From Treponema sp. (GTDB taxonomy: Bacteria; Spirochaetota; Spirochaetia; Treponematales; Breznakiellaceae), in assembly GCA_031258115.1 (NCBI GenBank), contig JAIRNJ010000006.1, positions 1 to 38,467 on the forward strand: a stretch of 38,467 nt of DNA. The letters are read 5' to 3'. The notes under the pieces are model-generated. The model had not been told where the DNA came from. It did no database searches and worked only from the letters and a program-made list of their open reading frames with translations. Each line of letters begins with the position of its first letter. Position 1 is the first letter of the stretch. Made by a program: the position numbers and the translations under genes. Shown here in pieces: positions 31,598 to 38,467 of this stretch.

Positions 31598-32828
31598 TCT
31601 CCTGTTCCACTCCGCGGCCGGTTTCCACTATACGGCGTATCAGATCTTCAAGGCCGGGAATATTTTTTGTATCCTCCCGGATCTTTTTTGTTTGATCCAG
31701 CATGTTCCCGGTAAGCGGTCTGGCCCAGGGAAGATAGCGGTCAAATATGGCGGCGTTCATCGCTACGGGAGATACCGGTTTTTCCGCAATATCCCTGACA
31801 TTCTGAAGGATGAGGATACCGTCGGGATCAAGGTCGCCGGCGTGATAAAAGCGGAAACCGGATGCCGAAAGAATTTTGATCATGGCTGCGGCAGCCTGGT
31901 TGAGATAACCTCCGACGTAAAGAAAGACATCTATGCCCTGCCCGAATTTATCAGGATCTCCCAGCATATAAAAAGTTTCCAAATTCTCTATCGTTAAAAC
32001 GGCAGGCGCTTCTACAGTGTTTATCGTTTTAATGGTTCCGATTTTCAGGATGCTCTGCAGCGGAAAGCCCAGAATTAAACCATTCGCATTAACAAGATGC
32101 GGGCCGGAATTGTCTCCGTATTCAAAAATGATTTTTCCTGAAATCATGGTTTCGGGAAAAGAACGCCGCAGAAACGAAAGATCCGGAGGGGAAGGCCGGT
32201 CATGGCCGGCTTCGGGAAGAATTCGCTCCGCTCTTCCCTGTTTTTGAACCCGGGACAGAAGGGGATTGAAAAGATCCAGCAGATGTTCCAGCCGCTTGGA
32301 ATCCCTGTAAAGGGAAATAGACAGAGCCCTCGTGGTCAGGTTTACCGGTTCGGCGGAAGCAAAGACCTCAAGGAGGAGGACAAGATCCCCGGCCGCCTCA
32401 AGATCCATTCCCCGCCCGATTTCCGCAGGACTAAAATACCGGGAAAGGTAATTCAGGAAGGGGTGATAATTCTCCGGCAGATCCCGGATTTTGTCCTTAA
32501 ACAGCGCCCTGATTTTTTCGGCTTCGGCCCTTGGGTTTTTTCTGCCTGATTCCTCAAAGAGTTTCCCGATATCCGGGCAGTTAAGCGTCTTGAGCCGTTC
32601 GCCCCTGCTCCGTTTTTCCCAGTTCAGAACCAGCAGGCCTTTTCGTTCCAGCTCTTCGGCGGCTTCAAGCCATGATTCTTTTTCATCAGGAGGCGCCGAG
32701 TCGAAATCCGGAAATATTGAGGCGGACTGAAGACGCAGGGTATTCTTCTCCATCCCCCCGGCCCCGGCGGCGGAAACAAAGTAGCGGCCAATAAATGCAT
32801 TGATGATTTTTAATTCCCCGTCATTCAT
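31554..32828 (-). CDS. jetD: Wadjet nuclease subunit JetD (TOPRIM)
   Basis: 424 residues from ATG 32828 (MNDGELKIINAF), which overlaps the jetC stop by 8 nt and has GGGGAAGAG upstream. A helical and winged-helix N-terminal part is followed by a TOPRIM-type domain: the conserved Glu281 in TIENLETFYML and the Asp332-x-Asp334 pair in HAGDLDPDGI, as in topoisomerase VI-like nucleases. JetD of Wadjet systems cuts the circular plasmid DNA that the SMC complex has reeled in. It corresponds to the DUF2220-type C-terminal domain. It is the last gene of jetA-B-C-D, and its 3' end overlaps the sensor kinase gene by 44 nt on the opposite strand. Confidence 0.88.
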   Translation of the reverse strand: MNDGELKIINAFIGRYFVSAAGAGGMEKNTLRLQSASIFPDFDSAPPDEKESWLEAAEELERKGLLVLNWEKRSRGERLKTLNCPDIGKLFEESGRKNPRAEAEKIRALFKDKIRDLPENYHPFLNYLSRYFSPAEIGRGMDLEAAGDLVLLLEVFASAEPVNLTTRALSISLYRDSKRLEHLLDLFNPLLSRVQKQGRAERILPEAGHDRPSPPDLSFLRRSFPETMISGKIIFEYGDNSGPHLVNANGLILGFPLQSILKIGTIKTINTVEAPAVLTIENLETFYMLGDPDKFGQGIDVFLYVGGYLNQAAAAMIKILSASGFRFYHAGDLDPDGILILQNVRDIAEKPVSPVAMNAAIFDRYLPWARPLTGNMLDQTKKIREDTKNIPGLEDLIRRIVETGRGVEQEIIDYRGEGKFLPAG

Positions 32829-35800
32829 TTCCGCTCTTCCCCGCGCCGCCAATTTCAATGTCGCTCAGATCCATGGCGTCAATATGACAGTCCCGTACTT
32901 TTACCGCGCTGCCGAAACGGCTTATCACATTGATCCTGTCCATGTAGGGGCCGATGGCTTCAATTTTTTCGGGCGGAACGGAGGTAATAATCTGGAGATT
33001 AAGGTCGCTGTAAAACGAAAGTATCTTGCCGATCCGTTCATCGTCCATGCGGTTAAAGGCTTCGTCAAAAATGACAAGCCTCACGGTACTTTCAGGACGG
33101 GCCTTGAAGAAACGGTAGAAACTGGCGGCAATGGCAACATAGTAAGGGGTCTGGGATTCGCCGCCGGATTTTTCCTTCAGTACTCTGGAAAGGGAAAGTT
33201 CCACCATGGCTCCGGTTTTTTCATCGATGGTATCGGTTTCTTTGATCTTGATGTCATAATGAAAATAACTGCGATAATCGCAGATGTCCCGCAGCTCTTT
33301 CGAGTCCAGGGGAGAAGTAAGTATTCTGTCGAAAAGATCCTGGGCCGCCCTGCGTTCACCGGGATCGGCAAGCTGTTCAAAGAGTCCGTCTTGCACGGAG
33401 GGAATTTTTGCCGCCGTGCGTATGACTTCGATCTGCCCTTTCCTGTCGCTCAGTTCTTCCAAAGTGAAATAATACTGATCCCGTCCAAAATGCAGGGTAC
33501 GGAGTATTTCGTTGATCTCCTTGAAACTTTCCCTGGCTTCCTCAATGTGCTCATTCAGGCGGGAGATAAAATGATCTTTGAATTCTTTTTCCGCGTCCTG
33601 ATAGGCTTTGGCGATCTTCTCCCTATACTCCGGAAGCTCCGAAGTCTCAAGCCGTTTCAGCAGGTTTTCCGCTTCGGCGTTTTCCCCAGGCTCCATCCCC
33701 AGGAGATAATGGAATTCATGTTCATAGCCGGCCACAAGTTTGTTGTATTCTTTCTTGAGGGAATCCGTCCGGGTTCTGAAAGTTTTCAGCGTGGACTCAT
33801 AGGTGGCGCTAAGCTCTTCAATGCTGTTTTTGGAAAGTTTCTCCGCCGCGTAAGTTTCGCACTCGCCAATCATGAGGGGATATTCGCCGCCGAAGGCTTT
33901 TATGGCATCTTCTTTTTCTTCCTGGGTGCGGGTAAACAACTCAAAATCATCCCGGCACACGGAAAGTTTATTATTCAGGCTGCCTGAGTTTTTCTGGAAT
34001 CTGTCGTTGTCTTCCTTTATCAAAGAGAGCCGGGCTTCCAGTTCTTTGCGCTTTTCTTCCAGTTCCCGGAAGGACTGGGTATCTACCGCGCCAAGTTCCT
34101 GCTCCGCCCCGGCAAGATCGTCCCGGAGGGCCGCGGCCGCGGCAATGGAGGGGAAGAGGTATTTCAGTTCCGGCAGGAAACGTATGACCCGGCTGCAGCA
34201 ATCCTCGCGGCCTCCGGCTTCCCGTTCTTCCCTTTCGGCCGTGGCCGCCTCCGCCTCAACCCGCTGCATCTCGGCGGTAAGAAATTTCCGCCTTTCCTCC
34301 AGGGCCGATCTTCCCAGATAATGTCTTCTATACACATCTTCTTTAATGCGGGAAGCGGTATGGTTTGTGTAGGTCATGCATTCTTTTGTAATGGCCGAAT
34401 CGTATTGCTTGAGGCTGGAAAGGTCGGCCCGCATTACCTTTCCCAAAATAAAATCAATGTATATGCGGGCGTAGCCGTCAGCCTTGACAAATTCCGCAAG
34501 AGACCCCCTTTTTACCGAAGCGCCCGCGGCCGAATGCGGCCGCATTTTTTCGATGTTGGGGATAAAGGCCCCCGCCACAGAGCGGGGAAGGCGGTCGTAC
34601 ACTTCCAGAGCTTTCTGAAATTCCAGAGGGTTTACCAGTACGGCAAAGCGGCGGGTGTTGAGCCAGCCTTCCACCGCATCCACCCAGGCCTCCTCGGTGA
34701 TTTCCGCAGCCTCCGCCAGAAAGAAGGCCTCGATGCCGGCTTTTTCCAGGGCGGCCCTGAGTTCCCGCGGCGCATCGGGATAACGGAGTATGCCCCGTTC
34801 CAGATCCGCCAGTTCGGAGCGTATGTCCTTGAGTTTTTCGGCGGCCTCTTCCCTTCTTTTCCCGGCAGCGTATCGCGTGTCCTGATATTGTTTGGCCTCG
34901 GCGGAAATTGTTTCGGTTTCATCGTCGAACTTTTCGGAAAGGGGACGATTAAGCAGGGCTTCACATTGAGCCTTCAAATTCCTGTAACGTTCACCCTGCT
35001 CTTCTTCTCTGGCAAGGTCGTTTTTTATCCTGTCAATTCGGCGGCTGATTTCCTCGTAGAGCCGGTGGGCGTCATTGGCGGCGAGGCTCAGATCGGCGGC
35101 CCGGAGTTCCTGTTCGAGATCGATGCGCTTCTGATTCAGGGAAACAATTTGCCGGTTAACAAAATCAAGTTTGGTTTCGGTTTCCGCCAGTTCCCGGGAA
35201 GCCTTTTCTTTTTTTTGTTTTTCGTTTTCATGTTCTATTTTGAGTTTCAGGTATTCCTGTTTCAGGATGAGGCCGTCGTATTTCCTCCACTCGGCAGCCT
35301 TGGCGCAGATTTTTTTCAGAAACCCGATTTTTGCGATGGCTCCTTTTGCCTGGCGATCCGCCTCCTTGTAATTTTCAAGATTCTGTTTCATATCCTGAAT
35401 GGATACGGGATTTTCCTCAAGAATAAAATCGCAGACAAACTGATCGATGGAATCCAGGGGCTTGAAGCTGATGGAACGGGTGAGGGAATCAAGATAGGGG
35501 TTTATATCGGCCTGCCTTTTGAACACGCCAAGCCTGTTGGTTATGTCCCGCAGATACAGCCGCTTCACTTCGTAGGCTTCGATTTTCAGGGCGGCAAGAA
35601 CGTCTTTGAACTGACGGAACAACAAGGGTGCGGCGGCGGGCGCTTCCTCCGCGCGGACTGTTATGTCCCTGATGGAAACATTTCCTCCCGCCCAGAAGTG
35701 TTCGCTGTAATGATTGTCCCTGTAGGCTTCGATGCAGACCCCGCAGGCAAAACCGCCGTCTTTTTGTGTGCCGGCGTCCTGCTTCCATTCCAGCATCACA

Positions 35801-36078
35801 TGGGCCACCGTATCACCCCGGCGGTACTCGGTAACATCGCTGCCCAGCTTGCAGCGCACATAACCCATAAGGTCACGGCCACCGCCCCGCCTCTCCTCCG
35901 CGGCGGAATTGAACCGGGCCATCCGCAGATTGGCGGCAAGCGCGTACTGTATGGCATCGATGATCGTGGACTTGCCGGAGCCGTTGTCCCCCGCCAGGAG
36001 GCAGCGGTTTCCTATTTCGATCACCGTATCTTCAAAATTGTGCCAGTTAACCAGGCGGATCCGTTCCAGGGTGATCAC
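32821..36078 (-). CDS. jetC: Wadjet SMC-like ATPase JetC
   Basis: 1085 residues, the motor of the Wadjet DNA-loop-extruding complex. It has the SMC/MukB-type layout. The N-terminal head carries Walker A AGDNGSGKST (Lys36). Two long charged coiled-coil arms follow (about 230-460 and 600-860), rich in Glu, Lys, Arg and Leu. A hinge-like globular part between them (about 470-590) contains AWVDAVEGWLNTRRFAVLV. The C-terminal head carries the ABC signature SGGES (971-975) and Walker B VIFDEAF (Asp1005-Glu1006), followed by the IITSVPPEKIEAIGPYMD stretch seen in JetC. It overlaps jetB by 4 nt and jetD by 8 nt, so the whole operon is translationally coupled. The neighbours rule out a stand-alone SbcC or MukB. 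Confidence 0.93.
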   Translation of the reverse strand: MITLERIRLVNWHNFEDTVIEIGNRCLLAGDNGSGKSTIIDAIQYALAANLRMARFNSAAEERRGGGRDLMGYVRCKLGSDVTEYRRGDTVAHVMLEWKQDAGTQKDGGFACGVCIEAYRDNHYSEHFWAGGNVSIRDITVRAEEAPAAAPLLFRQFKDVLAALKIEAYEVKRLYLRDITNRLGVFKRQADINPYLDSLTRSISFKPLDSIDQFVCDFILEENPVSIQDMKQNLENYKEADRQAKGAIAKIGFLKKICAKAAEWRKYDGLILKQEYLKLKIEHENEKQKKEKASRELAETETKLDFVNRQIVSLNQKRIDLEQELRAADLSLAANDAHRLYEEISRRIDRIKNDLAREEEQGERYRNLKAQCEALLNRPLSEKFDDETETISAEAKQYQDTRYAAGKRREEAAEKLKDIRSELADLERGILRYPDAPRELRAALEKAGIEAFFLAEAAEITEEAWVDAVEGWLNTRRFAVLVNPLEFQKALEVYDRLPRSVAGAFIPNIEKMRPHSAAGASVKRGSLAEFVKADGYARIYIDFILGKVMRADLSSLKQYDSAITKECMTYTNHTASRIKEDVYRRHYLGRSALEERRKFLTAEMQRVEAEAATAEREEREAGGREDCCSRVIRFLPELKYLFPSIAAAAALRDDLAGAEQELGAVDTQSFRELEEKRKELEARLSLIKEDNDRFQKNSGSLNNKLSVCRDDFELFTRTQEEKEDAIKAFGGEYPLMIGECETYAAEKLSKNSIEELSATYESTLKTFRTRTDSLKKEYNKLVAGYEHEFHYLLGMEPGENAEAENLLKRLETSELPEYREKIAKAYQDAEKEFKDHFISRLNEHIEEARESFKEINEILRTLHFGRDQYYFTLEELSDRKGQIEVIRTAAKIPSVQDGLFEQLADPGERRAAQDLFDRILTSPLDSKELRDICDYRSYFHYDIKIKETDTIDEKTGAMVELSLSRVLKEKSGGESQTPYYVAIAASFYRFFKARPESTVRLVIFDEAFNRMDDERIGKILSFYSDLNLQIITSVPPEKIEAIGPYMDRINVISRFGSAVKVRDCHIDAMDLSDIEIGGAGKSGNE

Positions 36079-36686
36079 GATTCGCCGCCTTCATCTTCAG
36101 CGTCTCCGGTTTTGTTTTGCAGATAGGAAACGGCCTCGTCTATGCCGTCCCGGTCTATGCTGAGGGGAATACTCGGGTAGAGCGTGATGAGCCCTTCGGG
36201 ATCGGCATAATCCTGGGTATCCACGGTGATTAGTTTGCAGGAGGAAAGCCGGCGTATCACATTGATGAGCGCGGTCTTTCTGATTTCCTCCCCGGTCATC
36301 GCGTTGTATTTCTGCTGAAAATCGGAAACGGTCGCCACGGGGAAACCGGTCAGGGAAACTTCGATTTTTTTGTCCTCGTACAAAAGACGCAGAACCACAA
36401 CGGCGCAGATCTCTTCCCGGGAAAAATGCAGCCTGGTATTCCCCTGACCCCGGAAGGCTATGACCCCGAGGCTTTCGTCCCTGACCAGGGACGCGTCCAT
36501 GCAGGAAAACCATGCTTCAAAAAGGGCGATGTTCCGCGTAGTAAAATTGTAGAGTTCCCTCTCTTTTTCGATGCCGCGGATGATAAAAGTTTTCGAGGTG
36601 AGGGTGCGGATAGCCAGTCTGAACCGTTCAAATTCATCGGATGACAATTCCTGTATCCGGGAGAGGGCATCAAGATCCTGATTCAT
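36075..36686 (-). CDS. jetB: Wadjet KITE subunit JetB (DUF4194-like)
   Basis: 203 residues, a small MukE/KITE-like winged-helix protein. Visible family features are the LYNFTTRNIALFEAWFSCMDASL helices, the RLHFSREEICAVVVLRLLYEDKK stretch of a winged helix, VSDFQQKYNAMTGEEIRKTALINVIRRLSSCKLI, and the wing-like VDTQDYADPEGLITLYPSI. It bridges the kleisin and the SMC arms in the JetABC motor. It overlaps jetA by 17 nt and jetC by 4 nt. The acidic tail (GDAEDEGGES) is short and probably disordered. Assigned from context and the DUF4194 pattern. Confidence 0.88.
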   Translation of the reverse strand: MNQDLDALSRIQELSSDEFERFRLAIRTLTSKTFIIRGIEKERELYNFTTRNIALFEAWFSCMDASLVRDESLGVIAFRGQGNTRLHFSREEICAVVVLRLLYEDKKIEVSLTGFPVATVSDFQQKYNAMTGEEIRKTALINVIRRLSSCKLITVDTQDYADPEGLITLYPSIPLSIDRDGIDEAVSYLQNKTGDAEDEGGES

Positions 36687-38205
36687 TTTTAGACACTTCC
36701 CTTCTCAACCGTATGTCCGGGACTACATAACCGGCGGCGCTCACGGTCTTATCCGGATCGTTTTCATTTTCCTCTATCTTGTAGTCAAAATCGTTTCTGG
36801 AATCTCCGTAGAGCAGGGAATAGACAAAACGGATAAAAGAATTCTCATCCCTGATAAGTTCCGCCGGGAACAGGACGCGCTCCTTCCCGCCCTGTTCGTC
36901 AAGCCATGCCCTGACCCGCTTGAGCGAAAGGCGGCGCCTCATGCGTTCGAAAAACTCAGCCTCGTTTTTGGCAAGGGCTTCCGTATCCGCCGTTGAAACC
37001 GGAACGGAGAAATCGCCTTCCTCCCGCGGGCGGCGCAGCAGAAGAGTAGAGGGGGAAAGAAAACTAATCCGGTGAAGCCTGTGGGCAAGATGCTCCCGCA
37101 GATCCCCGTCGCCTGAGGAAAGGGCCTTTATCACATTGCCCAGCTTCCCCGCCACGGTACTGTCCGGCTCGATATAAGCCTTGATTATTTCGGTGCTTGA
37201 CCGGGAATAATCGGCATTGCGCCTGTCTATTTCATCCTCCAGCGGATCCACAGACCGGAGATCGTCCCGTGTTTCCTCCAGCATGAATTCCAGTTTTTTC
37301 CGGCATTCTTCCCGGCTGGTCTGAAGTATCCTCAGATACTTGCCCGCGCTGGCATCGAGCCATTCGTCGTTGTGGAGCAGATCCGTCACCTGACGGAAAA
37401 TGATCTGACGGTAACGGGAAACATTGTCCGAGGTCTTGAGCCGTTTATAGGCTTTGTCCAGAACTTCCCCGGCGTAGAGATCGTAATGCTCATGCAAAAC
37501 CGAAGCGGCCTTTGATCTTACCGCCTCGGCATTCAGTTTATCGTAATAGCCCTTGATGCTCTGGGATAAAACCTTGAGAGAGTCGATGAGGGCGCGGGAT
37601 TCTTCCCTGGCCTTGAGTACCATGAAATGACCGTTCTCCTCCACGGCGTCTCCGCAGAGGGAGGAATAAACATTGACCACGTGGCTTTCGTATTCGGTTT
37701 TAAGACCCTCATCAACACGGATCAGGGATTCAAAGAAAGGTTTGCCCCAGGCGGTGATATTGATGACCCTGGTAAAGTCCGCCAGCCTTTCTTCGCCAAG
37801 CCAGCCGGCGCTGATAAGACGCCTTAAAAAACGTCCCGCCAGGGCGCGCAGGTTCTCGGCTGAGTACTGCGGGGAAACAGTTTCCTCCGGGGAACTCTGT
37901 CCCTGCCCCGCAGAGGGCCCGGGATTCCCGAAGTCCAGTTCCGGAGTTTCCTCATCTTCCCCTGTCCCGGTACTTTCCGGATCTTCGAAGCCTTCCTCCT
38001 CCTCTTCCGCAAGACTGTCCTGGTGCAAACCAAGGTAGTTCATGAATTCCCGGATTACCAGTTCCCGTTCAAGACCCCGTGTATTTTCCTGAAAAAGACG
38101 GTAATAGAGCACCAGAAGGGCGGCGTAATGCTGCCGGTTCACTCGTGCCAGAGGAGAGAAAAAATTTCCGGGCAAAATAGAAAAAACCCCCATACCGGAC
38201 GGCAT
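36670..38205 (-). CDS. jetA: Wadjet kleisin-like subunit JetA, type II-like
   Basis: 511 residues from ATG 38205; a second in-frame ATG at 38193 begins MGVFSILPGNFFSPLARVNR, where homologues of this kind usually start, so the real start may be there. The N-terminal winged-helix part (about 15-60, HYAALLVLYYRLFQE) is followed by an acidic, Pro/Gly/Ser-rich linker (about 63-112, with EEEEE), a helical middle and a C-terminal part ending in YVVPDIRLRREV. This pattern suits the DUF5716-type JetA of type II Wadjet systems more than the DUF3375 type I form. It is the kleisin that closes the SMC ring. A near-consensus promoter lies at 38212-38240, which leaves little or no leader. The subtype is inferred, not proven. 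Confidence 0.82.
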   Translation of the reverse strand: MPSGMGVFSILPGNFFSPLARVNRQHYAALLVLYYRLFQENTRGLERELVIREFMNYLGLHQDSLAEEEEEGFEDPESTGTGEDEETPELDFGNPGPSAGQGQSSPEETVSPQYSAENLRALAGRFLRRLISAGWLGEERLADFTRVINITAWGKPFFESLIRVDEGLKTEYESHVVNVYSSLCGDAVEENGHFMVLKAREESRALIDSLKVLSQSIKGYYDKLNAEAVRSKAASVLHEHYDLYAGEVLDKAYKRLKTSDNVSRYRQIIFRQVTDLLHNDEWLDASAGKYLRILQTSREECRKKLEFMLEETRDDLRSVDPLEDEIDRRNADYSRSSTEIIKAYIEPDSTVAGKLGNVIKALSSGDGDLREHLAHRLHRISFLSPSTLLLRRPREEGDFSVPVSTADTEALAKNEAEFFERMRRRLSLKRVRAWLDEQGGKERVLFPAELIRDENSFIRFVYSLLYGDSRNDFDYKIEENENDPDKTVSAAGYVVPDIRLRREVSKNESGS

Positions 38206-38211
38206 TTTTTA

Positions 38212-38240
38212 ACGGTACGGCAGGCAATTTTCTTTGTCAA
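38212..38240 (-). promoter_or_regulatory. Probable jet operon promoter
   Basis: Minus-strand TTGACA (38240-38235), perfect at the -35, then a 17-nt spacer and TACCGT (38217-38212), which keeps the key T, A and final T of a -10 box. Transcription is expected near 38205, so the mRNA would be leaderless for the ATG at 38205, or carry a 12-nt leader for the one at 38193. The IS left end lies 19 bp upstream of the -35, leaving the promoter intact. Confidence 0.55.
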
Positions 38241-38258
38241 TGGGTAACCGTTCACCAT

Positions 38259-38467
38259 CAGGGCAACAGCACTTACTTTTTTATGATAGGATAAAAGTCA
38301 AAAAGCCCTTGAGGGAGGGGAACAATGGAACTATCAGAAGAAGCGGTAAGACGGATGAAAGATAATCTGGGAGGGATACCGGATCCGAGGAGGCAATGGG
38401 GATATATACGGCATAAGTTGATAGACCTGTTGGTCATCGGGCTGTGTTCGGTCATAACCCGGGGCGA
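38259..38467 (+). mobile_element. Left end of an ISAs1-like insertion sequence, truncated by the window
   Basis: The element is recognised from the transposase N-terminus at 38325. The left boundary is proposed at the CAGGGC at 38259, which resembles ISAs1-type terminal repeats that often begin CAGGG; about 66 bp separate it from the ATG, a normal length. The right end, the second terminal repeat and any target duplication lie outside the window, so the boundary is tentative. Confidence 0.55.
38325..38467 (+). CDS. ISAs1-family DDE transposase, N-terminal 47 residues only
   Basis: ATG 38325 follows the ribosome-site-like GAGGGAGGGG. The frame stays open to the end of the window. The N-terminal IPDPRRQWGYIRHKLIDLL and LLVIGLCSVITRG are the typical start of H-repeat/ISAs1 transposases (the DDE_Tnp_1-associated domain: IPDPR, then HxLxDLLVIALCAVI). 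The DDE catalytic residues lie beyond the window, so integrity cannot be judged. Confidence 0.85.
   Translation, partial: MELSEEAVRRMKDNLGGIPDPRRQWGYIRHKLIDLLVIGLCSVITRG

Noticed and set aside
32821-36078. jetC as a stand-alone SbcC or MukB
   Set aside because: No SbcD nuclease or MukE/F genes of the standard type; the A-B-C-D order with a TOPRIM protein fits Wadjet.
34321-36126. 601-codon open frame on the plus strand antisense to jetC
   Set aside because: It mirrors the coding strand of a clearly recognised SMC ATPase, has low-complexity Phe/Gly-rich translation with no family pattern and no ribosome site. It is a by-product of codon bias in a GC-rich gene.

Overview
The window looks like chromosomal DNA from a treponeme-like spirochete with a fairly GC-rich genome; a gut or termite-gut Treponema relative is most likely. 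Two things support this. The minus-strand block alaS - parvulin/SurA-like lipoprotein-free isomerase - nusB - TPR protein - groES - small sigma70-family factor has the same order as the T. pallidum TP1017-TP1012 region, as I remember it. The alanyl-tRNA synthetase is also the short form, without the C-terminal C-Ala domain, that spirochetes carry. The species assignment is inference; no database search was possible.

Layout. (1) 1-3777 (+): a four-gene envelope operon. It holds a 5'-truncated LPP20-like protein, an LpoB-like penicillin-binding-protein activator, a COG3014-type lipoprotein and a second LPP20-like lipoprotein, and is followed by a perfect 15-bp inverted repeat. (2) 3845-7510 (+): a two-module AAA+ ATPase whose first module looks degenerate, then proS. 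(3) 7494-11650 (-): two tandem paralogues combining an exported, barrel-like N-terminus, a transglutaminase-like core and C-terminal TPRs. One keeps the Cys/His catalytic residues; in the other they are Ala and Glu. (4) 11651-11863: a hairpin-rich spacer, then a MATE transporter (+). (5) 13273-20372 (-): a small sigma70-family factor behind a textbook sigma54 promoter, groES with its own sigma70-type promoter and terminator, the TPR-nusB-SurA-like operon, alaS and a small monooxygenase-like gene. (6) 20470-22792: a serine beta-lactamase-fold hydrolase and a divergent aldo/keto reductase. (7) 23024-31597: a carbohydrate locus with an ABC sugar-binding protein and two permeases (no ATPase), a YesN-type response regulator, a GH36-like alpha-galactosidase and a YesM-type sensor kinase. 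(8) 31554-38205 (-): a complete jetA-jetB-jetC-jetD Wadjet-type (SMC plus TOPRIM nuclease) plasmid-defence operon. (9) 38259-38467: the left end of an ISAs1-like insertion sequence, cut by the window edge, sitting just upstream of the jet promoter.

How the parts work together. The lipoprotein operon probably tunes peptidoglycan synthesis at the envelope. The sigma54 promoter in front of a small sigma70-family factor suggests a sigma cascade comparable in logic to RpoN-RpoS of Borrelia. The carbohydrate locus has sensing (YesM/YesN), uptake (ABC) and hydrolysis (GH36) side by side and probably borrows its ATPase from elsewhere. The Wadjet operon next to an IS is the clearest accessory region. 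Several spacers carry palindromes, and two of them share a 17-nt core in opposite orientation, which suggests a dispersed repeat family.
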